Below, piece after piece: positions 32,340-40,532 of a DNA stretch of 40,666 nt. Both the position numbers and the translations under genes were made by a program. Below the pieces are notes generated by a model. It was not told where the DNA came from, searched no databases, and saw only the letters and a list, made by a program, of their open reading frames with translations. The stretch is from a bacterium (GTDB taxonomy: Bacteria > Chloroflexota > Dormibacteria > Aeolococcales > Bog-877). The stretch is from assembly GCA_021795235.1 (NCBI GenBank), contig JAJYPP010000024.1, positions 1 to 40,666 of the forward strand. The letters are read 5' to 3'. Within the stretch, counting starts at the first letter, position 1, and every line of letters starts with the position of its first letter.

Positions 32340-33404
32340 ATGACGACTCGATGGAGGCTGGGAGCGGGGGGTCTGCCACTGCTGGCACTGCTGGTTGCCG
32401 GCTGCGCTGGCACCACCGGGCAGGGAGCGGCGCCCAAGGTGGCCCAGATCCCGACCTCGTCAGCCTCCCAGGCGGGCCTCTCCGGCGCGCTGCTGGCGCT
32501 GCAGGCGGACTATGTGCAGCTGTACAAGGAGGTCAGCCCGTCAGTGGTGCAGATCTCCACCTCGCAGGACCTGGGCTCGGGGATCATCTTCAACGCCCAG
32601 GGCGACATCGTCACCAACAACCACGTGGCGAACGGCTTCAAGACCTTCACGGTGACCCTCTCCAACGGCCGGAACTACCCGGGCACCCTGGTCAACAACT
32701 TTCCCGGTGACGATCTGGCCGTGATCCACATCAACGCCACCGGCCTGCATCCCGCCACCTTCGCGAACTCCTCCCAGCTGCAGGTCGGCGACATCGTGAT
32801 GGCGATCGGCAACCCTCTCGGCTTCCAGAGCTCAGCCACCGAGGGGATCGTCTCGGCGGTCGGGCGCACCGTCAGCGAGCCCAACGGGGTGACCCTGCCC
32901 GACGTGATCCAGACCAGCGCCCCGATCAACCCTGGGAACAGCGGGGGCGCGCTGGTCGACCTGCAAGGGCAGGTGGTGGGCATTCCCACCCTGGCCGCGC
33001 TCGACCCGGAGTTCGGCAGCAGCCAGGCGCCGGGGATCGGGTTTGCCATCCCCAGCAACGTGGTCAGCACCATCGCCGGCCAGATCGTGAAGTACGGGCG
33101 GGTGGTGAGCTCGGGCCGGGCGTTCATCGGCGTCGATGTGGAGCAGGTGACCAACAGCCACGGCCAGCCGGCCGGGGTGCTGGTGGTGAAGATCACTCGA
33201 GCCGCGGTCAGCCGCGCCGGCCTCAAGGTCCATGACGTCATCACGTCGATCAATGGCAAGACGACCCCCGCGGTCCAGGACCTGACCGATGCTCTGGCCA
33301 ACCTCAGCCCTGGCCAGACCGTCAAGCTCGGGGTCAAGCAGCCCAACGGCACCAGGACCACCATCACCATAGTGCTGGCGAACCTACCGGCCACCGCCCC
33401 ATGA
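32340..33404 (+). CDS. HtrA/DegP-like lipoprotein serine protease
   Basis: Encodes 354 residues: a lipoprotein signal with lipobox LVAGC (Cys 22), a trypsin-like domain with the intact triad His 95 (TNNHV), Asp 125 (GDDLAVI) and Ser 201 (NPGNSGG), and a C-terminal PDZ domain (about 255-345, with GLKVHDVITSINGK). It would be anchored outside the membrane and process misfolded or signalling proteins. It is a paralogue of the degenerate protein at 38,646. Confidence 0.93.
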   Translation: MTTRWRLGAGGLPLLALLVAGCAGTTGQGAAPKVAQIPTSSASQAGLSGALLALQADYVQLYKEVSPSVVQISTSQDLGSGIIFNAQGDIVTNNHVANGFKTFTVTLSNGRNYPGTLVNNFPGDDLAVIHINATGLHPATFANSSQLQVGDIVMAIGNPLGFQSSATEGIVSAVGRTVSEPNGVTLPDVIQTSAPINPGNSGGALVDLQGQVVGIPTLAALDPEFGSSQAPGIGFAIPSNVVSTIAGQIVKYGRVVSSGRAFIGVDVEQVTNSHGQPAGVLVVKITRAAVSRAGLKVHDVITSINGKTTPAVQDLTDALANLSPGQTVKLGVKQPNGTRTTITIVLANLPATAP

Positions 33405-33499
33405 CGCCGTCCGGCTGGGCGGCCAACACCACCAGTGCCAGCCCGCCGTGGCTGCCGTAGCATCCAACTCCGAGCCCAACAAGAGGAGGCACAGCTGAG

Positions 33500-33856
33500 A
33501 TGGACAACACTGCCGACGAGCCGACCCTGGCTCCAGACGAGGAACAGGTCGCCTGGATCAGAACTCCATACCACGCGCCCATCCTCGATGGTCAGGGCGC
33601 TCCCTTCGGGACCACCGAGTCGTTGCTGGGGGACGAGGCCGAGGACATCTTCCACGGGCTGGCGGTGAAGTTGGCCAGCGGGGGGCGGATCGCCGAGGTG
33701 GCGGCCGACCACGTGACCAAGATCACGCTGGCCGCGGTGCACACCGATCTGGATCCGCTGAGCGTGGAGCAGTTGCCCGCCTACCAGGAGGAGCGCTGGT
33801 TTCACCTGGGTGAGGGCGGGCTGTTTCGCAAGCATGCGGAGTGGAAGAAGGGCTGA
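33500..33856 (+). CDS. Hypothetical protein, PRC-barrel-like or DUF2171-like
   Basis: Encodes 118 residues with no signal peptide. A mid-region (GTTESLLGDEAEDIFHGLAV, then AEVAADHVTKITLAAVHTDL) resembles PRC-barrel/DUF2171 proteins that bind other proteins or RNA, but the match is weak. AGGAGG at 33,482-33,487 precedes the ATG. Confidence 0.6.
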   Translation: MDNTADEPTLAPDEEQVAWIRTPYHAPILDGQGAPFGTTESLLGDEAEDIFHGLAVKLASGGRIAEVAADHVTKITLAAVHTDLDPLSVEQLPAYQEERWFHLGEGGLFRKHAEWKKG

Positions 33857-33907
33857 TCGCCGGGGGCCCAGCGCGGCAGCCGCGGCCTCCAGGACTCTGC
33901 TGGAGGC

Positions 33908-35497
33908 GTGTTGAGGGCTGATCGTCGGCTGCGGTGGGTGGGGGCCGGGTGCCTGGCCCTCCTGGTGGCTGGCGGCGCCACTTTCGCCCTCACCCGCCCG
34001 CCCGCGCCCTCCGGCCAGCTGCTGGTGCTGGCCACCGTGGCCCGGCCCGGTCCGGGCGCCGGCCAGGAGGTCGCCGCCCGGGTGGTCGGCCTGCGGATCG
34101 AGGGCAGTGCGACCGGCTGGGCCTGGCGGTCGATCAGCTTCCCTGCGTTCGATCTCAGGTTGCCTGGACAGTACCTGGCGCCCGACACCGCCAGCCTTCT
34201 GCAGAGCCAGGTGCCGGCGGGCAGCTATGGCCGTGCCGAGTTGGAGCTGACCACCTCGGGAGGAGATATGAAGGTGACCCGGAAGGTCGGCTTCGCGGTC
34301 GCGAGCGGGCAGACCACTCCGCTGCTGTTCACCTTCCAGGTGAGGCCGGGAGGGTCCGGTCCGCAACCCCTGTCCGCGTACGGAGGTGACAGCCAGGTGA
34401 GCTTCGGGCTGGCGCTGGCCTCCAAGCAGATCCAGGCAATCCCGCAAGCCACGTTCGTGGACCAGCAGGGCCGGGCTGTCCGCCTGAGCGACTACCGAGG
34501 CAAGGTGGTGGTCCTCGCCAGCTTTCTGACCGAGTGTCAGGAGACCTGCCCGCTGGTCGACGCGGCTCTGCTGGAGCTGCAGCGGATGCTCGATGTTCAT
34601 GGGCTGGGTGGCCAGGTGCAGATCCTGGAGGTGACCCAGGATCCGGCCCAGGACACCCCGGCGGTGCTGAGCCGATATCGCCGCTACTTCGCCTTGCCCT
34701 GGCCGCTGCTGACCGGAGCCACCTCTGCGGTGGACTCCTTCTGGGCCAAATTGGGAGTGCCGCCGGTGCGGGCGGTGCCCTGGGACGGCCCTGCCCCGAC
34801 CGACATGTTCACCGGCCGCCAGGAGCCCTACAACCTCCTCCACGACTCCGTGGTGGAGGTCATCAACCCCCAGGGCTACATCGTCACTCAGATGCAGTCC
34901 CAGCCCACTCTGAGCACCACCACCGTGCCCACCACGATCTACAAGTACCTGGATGCCATGGGCAGATCCGAACTGAAGACGGGCGGCGCCTGGACACCCC
35001 AGACCCTCTACCAAGCGGTCATCCCCCTGCTCCAGCAGGAGCGCCAGGTGAATGCCTTTCCCCGGACCGGTGCGGCGGTCCCCGGCAAGCCGGCCCCGAA
35101 CTTCACCCTGCCCTCCACGGCGGGCGCGCCGGTCACCCTCTCCAGCCTTCGCGGTCATCCCGTGATGCTGGACTTCTGGGCCAGTTGGTGCACCAACTGC
35201 AAGGCGGACATGGGCCTGATCGCGGCGGCGGCCCGCCGCTACTCCAGCCGCGGGCTCAGGGTCCTGCTCATCAACGATCAGCAGTCGGCCACCACCGCCC
35301 GGCGGTTCCTGGGCGGGATAGGGGTCAAGTTGCCGACCCTGCTCGACGGCCAGGGGCGGGTCACTCAGGCGTACGGTCTTCCCGGGCTGCCGGTCGCGGT
35401 CTTTGTCAAGCCCGATGGCGAGATCTCGTCTCTGGTTCTGGGACAGCTCCAAGCCGGTCAGCTGCAGAGCGCCATCGGCAAGGTGATGGCCGCCTGA
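33908..35497 (+). CDS. SCO1/SenC-TlpA double-thioredoxin fusion, membrane-anchored
   Basis: Encodes 529 residues. An N-terminal membrane anchor (WVGAGCLALLVAGGATFAL) is followed by a beta-rich segment (about 35-150, DUF4382-like), a SCO1-like domain with Cys 210 and 214 in CQETC and His 312 (LLHDSVVEV), and a TlpA/ResA-like thioredoxin with Cys 428 and 431 in WCTNC. The usual SCO1 copper ligands (CxxxC + His) are present. The protein probably delivers copper and reduces cysteines for cytochrome oxidase assembly on the outside of the membrane. One polypeptide carrying both functions is uncommon. Confidence 0.88.
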   Translation: MLRADRRLRWVGAGCLALLVAGGATFALTRPPAPSGQLLVLATVARPGPGAGQEVAARVVGLRIEGSATGWAWRSISFPAFDLRLPGQYLAPDTASLLQSQVPAGSYGRAELELTTSGGDMKVTRKVGFAVASGQTTPLLFTFQVRPGGSGPQPLSAYGGDSQVSFGLALASKQIQAIPQATFVDQQGRAVRLSDYRGKVVVLASFLTECQETCPLVDAALLELQRMLDVHGLGGQVQILEVTQDPAQDTPAVLSRYRRYFALPWPLLTGATSAVDSFWAKLGVPPVRAVPWDGPAPTDMFTGRQEPYNLLHDSVVEVINPQGYIVTQMQSQPTLSTTTVPTTIYKYLDAMGRSELKTGGAWTPQTLYQAVIPLLQQERQVNAFPRTGAAVPGKPAPNFTLPSTAGAPVTLSSLRGHPVMLDFWASWCTNCKADMGLIAAAARRYSSRGLRVLLINDQQSATTARRFLGGIGVKLPTLLDGQGRVTQAYGLPGLPVAVFVKPDGEISSLVLGQLQAGQLQSAIGKVMAA

Positions 35498-35601
35498 ACG
35501 TACAACTTTGCGGATGTGTATGGTGAGCGGCTAAGATTGGAGACGTGCGTGCTGGGTCGGGTTCGGGGGCGGAGGCCGGTCGCGGCCGGCGATGTATGGG
35601 G

Positions 35602-35648
35602 CTGCCGGTCGGGTGGCAGCTCCAGACTTAGTTCCAACCGACCGGCAG
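35602..35648 (+). promoter_or_regulatory. Leader stem-loop 1 upstream of the sulfurtransferase
   Basis: CTGCCGGTCGG and CCGACCGGCAG form a perfect 11-bp stem with a 25-base loop, in a 236-base intergenic leader. A second hairpin follows at 35,678-35,701. Together they suggest a structured 5' leader. Confidence 0.45.
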
Positions 35649-35677
35649 GAGACTCGGCGGCATCCCAGTAACCAGGA

Positions 35678-35701
35678 GCCGGCGATCCGGAGGTCGCCGG
35701 C
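35678..35701 (+). promoter_or_regulatory. Leader stem-loop 2 upstream of the sulfurtransferase
   Basis: GCCGGCGA and TCGCCGGC form a perfect 8-bp stem with an 8-base loop, 33 bases before the ATG. It could be an attenuator or part of a riboswitch-like element; I recognise no known class. Confidence 0.4.
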
Positions 35702-35733
35702 CCCAGCCGTCCACATTCCTGCGGAGTTGCACC

Positions 35734-36585
35734 ATGACTGAATTCGCCAATCCCAATGCCCTGGTCACCACCATCTGGTTGGGTGAGCACCTCCAGGACC
35801 CCGACGTACGCATCCTCGATGTCGACGAGGACACTGACGCCTACCGCCGCGGGCACATCCCGGGAGCTCTCGGGGTGCACTGGCGCAACGACCTCCAGGC
35901 CCCGGTGGCGCGGGACTTCGTCAGCCCGGAGGGCTTCGCGGCCCTCATGGACCGCTTCGGGATCACACCCGCCACCAAGGTGGTGCTCTACGGCGGCAAC
36001 AAGAACTGGTTCGCGGCCTACGCCTACTGGTACTTCAAGTACTACGGGCACCAGCTGGTGCAGCTGCTGGACGGGGGCCGTCGCAAGTGGGAGCTGGAAG
36101 GCAGACCCCTGGTTCAGGATGAGGCCTCGGTTCCAGCCACACGGGACTACCCCGTCCCCGCCGAGAACGACGCGATCCGCGCCTACCGCGACCAGATCCT
36201 GGCTGAATTCCTGGGCCGGGCGGGAGCGGCCCTGGTGGATGTGCGCTCGCCGGAGGAGTACTCGGGAGCCAGGCTGGCCCCCGACCACCTTCCCAGCGAG
36301 GGCGCCCAGCGCGGAGGCCACATCCCCGGCGCGCGCAATATCCCGTGGAGCAAGGCGGTGGACCCCGAGCAGGAGACCTTCCTGCCTCCCGACCGGCTGC
36401 GCGAGATCTACGAGTCCGAGGGGATCACCGCGGACCGGGAGATCGTCGCCTACTGCCGCATCGGAGAACGCTCCGCTCACACCTGGTTCGTGCTCTCCGA
36501 GCTTCTCGGCTACCCCCGGGTGCGCAACTACGACGGCTCCTGGACCGAGTGGGGCAGCCTGGTCAAGGCTCCCATCGAGAGGTGA
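35734..36585 (+). CDS. Thiosulfate/3-mercaptopyruvate sulfurtransferase (rhodanese)
   Basis: Encodes 283 residues with two rhodanese domains. The C-terminal active site YCRIGERSAHTW (Cys 241) is typical; the N-terminal domain lacks the Cys (LYGGNKN). It transfers sulfur to acceptors such as cyanide or thiols, and fits Fe-S and Mo-cofactor genes in the window. The gene follows a structured leader. Confidence 0.92.
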   Translation: MTEFANPNALVTTIWLGEHLQDPDVRILDVDEDTDAYRRGHIPGALGVHWRNDLQAPVARDFVSPEGFAALMDRFGITPATKVVLYGGNKNWFAAYAYWYFKYYGHQLVQLLDGGRRKWELEGRPLVQDEASVPATRDYPVPAENDAIRAYRDQILAEFLGRAGAALVDVRSPEEYSGARLAPDHLPSEGAQRGGHIPGARNIPWSKAVDPEQETFLPPDRLREIYESEGITADREIVAYCRIGERSAHTWFVLSELLGYPRVRNYDGSWTEWGSLVKAPIER

Positions 36586-36591
36586 TCCGGC

Positions 36592-36620
36592 GGTGGCGGG
36601 GGACGCCGACCCCCGCCACC
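36592..36620 (+). terminator. Perfect 11-bp hairpin after the sulfurtransferase gene
   Basis: GGTGGCGGGGG and CCCCCGCCACC flank a 7-base loop, six bases after the stop. There is no T-run. Confidence 0.55.
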
Positions 36621-36723
36621 CTGCCCCGGCTCCATCCGCTGCGGCTGCGCAACTACCATCAGAGGCGGTACCGTCGGGTGGCTGCTAACCACCTATCCGC
36701 CGCCAGATGGGGGCACTCTTGAT

Positions 36724-38166
36724 ATGACAGCGGAGCAAGCGCGCGGGGAGTCGGCGCACCCGGCTTTCCCCACGGAGGCGGGCCAGGCGTCGTCGCCCTT
36801 GTCGCGCTACCGGATCGTGCGCACCGTGCGCGTTCGCAACGAGAACCGCCCGGGGGTGCTGGGCGAGGTCGCCACCGCGATCGGGCGGGCGGGGGGCAAC
36901 CTGGGCGACATCCGCACCGTGGAGCGGGGGTCCCGCAACGTGGTGCGCGACATGGACGTCAGCACCAGCGATCTGGAGATGCTGGAGCAGGTGTTGGCCG
37001 CTATCCGGGAGATTCCCGAGACGCACCTCCTGGATGTCCGCGACGAGGTGCTCCGGGTCCATCTGGGGGGTAAGCTGCAGATCAGCCCGCGCTACCCGGT
37101 GCGCTCCGTGGCTGACCTGCGCCACGTGTACACCCCCGGCGTGGCTGAGGTCTGCCGCCTGATCGAGGGAGACCCCTCGATCGCCGACCGGTACACCGGG
37201 ATCGGCAATTCGGTGGCGGTTGTGACCGACGGGACCGCGATCCTGGGTTTGGGCAACATCGGCCCGGTTGCCGGGATGCCGGTCATCGAGGGCAAGTGCG
37301 CACTCATGGCCCAGATGGTGGGGATCGACGCCTACCCGCTGCTGATCGAGCCGGGGCCCCCGGCGGCCATCGTCGACGCGCTGGCGCGCATCAGCCTGAC
37401 CTTCGGCGCCATCCAGCTGGAGGACTTCGCCGCACCCCACTGCTTCGAGATCACCCCGGCGCTGCAGGAGCGGGTTGCGATCCCGGTGATGCACGACGAC
37501 CAGCACGGGACGGCCACCGTGGTCCTCGCCGCCGTCCTCAGGGCTGCCGCGATGACCGGTCACCGGCTGGAGGACCTGACCGCGGGGGTGGTCGGCCTCG
37601 GTGCCGCGGGCTCGGCGATCGCCCAGCTGCTGATGCACCACCAGGGCAAGCCGGTGCTGGGCACCGGACGGACCGCGGACTCGCTGCAGCGCCTGCGGGC
37701 CGCGGGTGGCCGGGCGGTGGAGCTGGACGAGCTGCTGGCGCTCAGCGACGTGGTGATTGCGGCGACGGCCCAGCCCGGCCTGCTCAGACCCGACCAGATC
37801 CGCCCTGGGCAGATCATCTTCGCCATCTCCAACCCGATCCCGGAGATCGAACCGGACCGTGCCATGGCAGCCGGGGCGGCGCTGGCCGTGGATGGGGCGG
37901 TGGTCAACAACCTGCTGGGGTTCCCCGGCCTCTACCGGGGCGCCCTGGACACCCGCGCTCGGCGGTTCACGACTGAGATGTACGTCGCCGCCGCCCTCGC
38001 GATCGCCGCGCAGACCAAGGACGGCGAGGTGGTGCCCGACTCGCTGGACCCCGGGGTGCACATGGCCGTGGCCCGGGCGGTGGCGCGGGCCGCCATCGAC
38101 ACCGGGGTGGCCCGGACCGAGCCATCCCCTGACTACTTCGAAGCGACCTCGCTCCGGAGGGTCTGA
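36724..38166 (+). CDS. NAD-dependent malic enzyme with N-terminal ACT domain
   Basis: Encodes 480 residues: an N-terminal ACT-like regulatory domain (about 29-100, [20 protein letters not shown]), then malic enzyme with [33 protein letters not shown], the metal-binding [10 protein letters not shown] and NAD-binding [10 protein letters not shown]. It converts malate to pyruvate and CO2. The ACT domain suggests amino-acid allosteric control. No leaderless signal is seen near the ATG. Confidence 0.94.
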   Translation: MTAEQARGESAHPAFPTEAGQASSPLSRYRIVRTVRVRNENRPGVLGEVATAIGRAGGNLGDIRTVERGSRNVVRDMDVSTSDLEMLEQVLAAIREIPETHLLDVRDEVLRVHLGGKLQISPRYPVRSVADLRHVYTPGVAEVCRLIEGDPSIADRYTGIGNSVAVVTDGTAILGLGNIGPVAGMPVIEGKCALMAQMVGIDAYPLLIEPGPPAAIVDALARISLTFGAIQLEDFAAPHCFEITPALQERVAIPVMHDDQHGTATVVLAAVLRAAAMTGHRLEDLTAGVVGLGAAGSAIAQLLMHHQGKPVLGTGRTADSLQRLRAAGGRAVELDELLALSDVVIAATAQPGLLRPDQIRPGQIIFAISNPIPEIEPDRAMAAGAALAVDGAVVNNLLGFPGLYRGALDTRARRFTTEMYVAAALAIAAQTKDGEVVPDSLDPGVHMAVARAVARAAIDTGVARTEPSPDYFEATSLRRV

Positions 38167-38193
38167 CCTCGAGTGCAGCTTTAGGATGATCCA

Positions 38194-38649
38194 GTGGAGA
38201 TCGTGCGACTCGAACCTCAAGAGCTCCGGCTGATCCGTCCCCTCCTGCTCGACCTGCTGGAGTCCGAGGTGGACCCCCAGGAGGCGGAGGCGCCCTCGAG
38301 AGACGCCCTTGACTCCTGGCTTCCCCGAACCCGGGACACCTTCAAGGGTGAGAACCACGTCTTCGCGGCCCGGGAGCGCGACCGTCTGGTCGGGTTCTGC
38401 TGGTGCGTGATCTTCGATCCCGGGACCGGTCTGGAGGGTGAGGTGGCCGAACTCTACGTGGCTCCAGAATGGCGCGGTCGAGGGCTGGGGGATCAGCTGG
38501 TCGAGGAGGCGGTGGGCCTGTTCCGCACCCGGCGCGTCACCTTCGCCTGCGTCTGGACCAAGGAGGGCAACCGGGCGGCGCTGTCGGCGTATCGCCGGGC
38601 CGGCTTCGCGCCCACCGACCAGCTGGTGCTCACCTGGTACCCGTCATGA
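38194..38649 (+). CDS. GNAT-family N-acetyltransferase
   Basis: Encodes 151 residues of GNAT: AELYVAPEWRGRGLGDQLVEEAV near 89-111 carries the acetyl-CoA loop, and NRAALSAYRRAGF the C-terminal family end. Substrate unknown. GTG 38,194 has TAGGAT six bases upstream. It overlaps the next gene by four bases (ATGA). Confidence 0.85.
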   Translation: MEIVRLEPQELRLIRPLLLDLLESEVDPQEAEAPSRDALDSWLPRTRDTFKGENHVFAARERDRLVGFCWCVIFDPGTGLEGEVAELYVAPEWRGRGLGDQLVEEAVGLFRTRRVTFACVWTKEGNRAALSAYRRAGFAPTDQLVLTWYPS

Positions 38650-39785
38650 CCGGGGCGGACCGCGACCAGGAATCGTCGCCCCGCCCGGTCGCCCTGCGGC
38701 TGGCGGCGGTCGCGGTCACCGCCGCCGTGGTGGGGGTGGTGGTCGGTGGCGGCGGCGGCTTCCTGCTCTCCCGCCACCTCACGGCGACCGCGCCCGCCAC
38801 GGTGATAGTGCGCTCGCCCACCGGTGGAGGCAGTTCGTCCACCACCTCCCTCAGCTCGGTCTTGGCCTCGGTCTCGCCGTCGATCGTGGAGGTGGTCAGG
38901 GAGTCCGCCTCCCGGGCCTCGCCCACCGCCGCCAACACCTCGGACGGGTTCGTCGCCAGCGCGAGCGGCTTGATCGTGACCAGCGCGGGGGCGGTGGCCG
39001 GGGCCTCCGGGGTCGAGGTGATCCTCCCCGACGGGTCCGTGCTCTCGGCGACGATCGCAGCGGCGGATCCCTCCACCGGGGTGGTGGTCCTGCAGGTCGA
39101 ATCGACCGCTCTGCCCAAGCCCCTGCCGTTCGCGGCGGGGGTCGGCCTCGGGGCGGCGGCCATCGCGATCTCAGTCCCGCTCGACGGCACGGCCTCGCTG
39201 GAGATCGGCACCGTGAGCCAGTTGGGCATGACGGCGCTGGCGCCGGACACCGCCGCCGCCTCGGGCTCAGCCTGGATCGACGGCGTTGTGCGCACCGACG
39301 CGCCGGAGCCGCCAGGCAGCTCGGGCGGGCCGCTGGTGAACGCTTCGGGGCAGGTGATCGGCATCCTCACCGGGCAGCGGATGGCCCCCGAGGGGCAGGG
39401 CAGCCAGGTGACGGCGTTCGGCTTCGCGCTGGACTCCATGGACGCCGCGGCTCTGGTCAATGCCATCGCCACCACCGGGAGCGCTCCTCAGCCGCTGGGG
39501 CTGGTCTCGAGCTGGGTTGATGCCGCGGCGGCGGCCGCCGCCGACCTCCCGGCCGGGGCGGAGATCAAGAGCGTCACCCCGGGATCCGCGGCCTATCAGG
39601 CGGGGCTGAGGCCCGGCGACGTGGTCACCGCCATCAACGGCAGTCCGTTGCGCGGTCTGTCGGATCCCAGCTACCCCGACCTGGCGGACCAGCTGCAGTC
39701 CTTCGGCGCCGCGGCAGATCTGATCCTGAGCGTCGTCCGGGCCGGGGTCAGCAGGCAGATATCGCTTACAGTTCCTTCGGCATGA
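38646..39785 (+). CDS. Membrane-anchored HtrA-like protein with degenerate catalytic triad (pseudo-protease)
   Basis: Encodes 379 residues: an N-terminal anchor (RLAAVAVTAAVVGVVVGG), a trypsin-like domain and a PDZ domain (about 285-375, AGLRPGDVVTAINGSPL). The catalytic Ser is kept (PGSSGGPL, Ser 226), but the His position reads Gly 115 (IVTSAGAV instead of LTNxHV) and the Asp position reads Gly 145 (DPSTGVVVL instead of DPxTDLAVL). It cannot act as a classic serine protease, so it is probably a binding or scaffold protein. It overlaps the GNAT gene by four bases. Confidence 0.87.
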   Translation: MTGADRDQESSPRPVALRLAAVAVTAAVVGVVVGGGGGFLLSRHLTATAPATVIVRSPTGGGSSSTTSLSSVLASVSPSIVEVVRESASRASPTAANTSDGFVASASGLIVTSAGAVAGASGVEVILPDGSVLSATIAAADPSTGVVVLQVESTALPKPLPFAAGVGLGAAAIAISVPLDGTASLEIGTVSQLGMTALAPDTAAASGSAWIDGVVRTDAPEPPGSSGGPLVNASGQVIGILTGQRMAPEGQGSQVTAFGFALDSMDAAALVNAIATTGSAPQPLGLVSSWVDAAAAAAADLPAGAEIKSVTPGSAAYQAGLRPGDVVTAINGSPLRGLSDPSYPDLADQLQSFGAAADLILSVVRAGVSRQISLTVPSA

Positions 39786-39851
39786 GTCCATCGCGAGGCG
39801 GGGAGGATCCCGCCCAGGCTGCGATGGGACGACCGGATTGGAGGTACTCGC

Positions 39852-40448
39852 TTGGACATCACCTGGCTGGGCGCTGACAGCCTGCTGCTGCGGGGGAGGG
39901 AGACCAAGGTCCTGCTGTCTCCGACCGGCGACGACCCGCAGCTACCAGCGCGGGCCGGAGCCGACCTGGTGGTCGGCGGGACGGTGAAGGAGAACGTGCT
40001 GCGGCCTGACTCCGGCCCCCAGGTGGTCGCCCGGCCCGGCGAGTACGAGCTGGCGGGGATAACCGTGAGAGGAGTGCCGCTCAAGGGGGCCACCGCATTC
40101 GTCGTCGAAGTGGACGACGTCACCGTCTGCAGCTTCGGCGATCTCGATGCGGAGCTCTCCGACGAGGCCGTGGAGCAGCTCGGCTTCATCGACGCCCTGG
40201 GGGTGAGCCTGGAGGGCGGCTCTCCCGCCCGTGCCCTGGCTGTGTCTCAACTCATCGCCAGGTTGCAACCCGCGGTGATGATCCCCACCGGCTACCAGTC
40301 GGTGCTGGATGCCGCCCCCGGCGAGCTCGCCGCCTTCGCTCGGGAGATGGGCGTCGCCCAGGTGGTACCCCAGGCCAAGCTCACTCTGTCGGGGTCTTCG
40401 GGGACCGCCGAGGAGACCCGTGTGGTGGTGCTGGAGCCCCGTCGCTGA
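39852..40448 (+). CDS. Metallo-beta-lactamase-fold protein lacking metal ligands
   Basis: Encodes 198 residues resembling the UlaG/COG2220-type MBL fold (ITWLGADSLLLRGRETKVLL at 3-22, PGEYELAGITVRGVPL, FGDLDAEL, IPTGYQSV). The metal-binding motif normally reading (S/T)HxHxDH is VVGGTVKEN, and later His residues (HLGD, MHY) read SFGD and TGY. No His cluster remains, so hydrolase activity is unlikely. TTG is the start, with GGAGG at 39,840-39,844. Confidence 0.75.
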   Translation: MDITWLGADSLLLRGRETKVLLSPTGDDPQLPARAGADLVVGGTVKENVLRPDSGPQVVARPGEYELAGITVRGVPLKGATAFVVEVDDVTVCSFGDLDAELSDEAVEQLGFIDALGVSLEGGSPARALAVSQLIARLQPAVMIPTGYQSVLDAAPGELAAFAREMGVAQVVPQAKLTLSGSSGTAEETRVVVLEPRR

Positions 40449-40532
40449 TCCTAGGTGTTGGTCACAAGTCGATGGATTCATAGAGCAAGCTAGTGGCTGG
40501 AATAGATGTGCCACCTATGATATGATGTGAGA
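40449..40532. mobile_element. Probable left end of the IS607-type element
   Basis: This 84-base stretch is richer in A and T than the preceding genes and holds the promoter hexamer of the transposase gene. The exact element boundary cannot be fixed because IS607 elements lack inverted repeats. Confidence 0.4.

Noticed and set aside
32675..35452. 925-codon open frame on the minus strand
   Set aside because: It lies antisense to the HtrA-like gene, the PRC-like gene and the SCO1-TlpA fusion, and its translation is low-complexity without family resemblance. It is a high-GC shadow.
35498..35733. Known SAM or cobalamin riboswitch before the rhodanese gene
   Set aside because: I see paired stems but no consensus core of a known class, so I list only an unclassified leader.
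36685..38358. 557-codon open frame on the minus strand
   Set aside because: Antisense shadow of the malic enzyme gene with Arg/Gly/His-rich translation.
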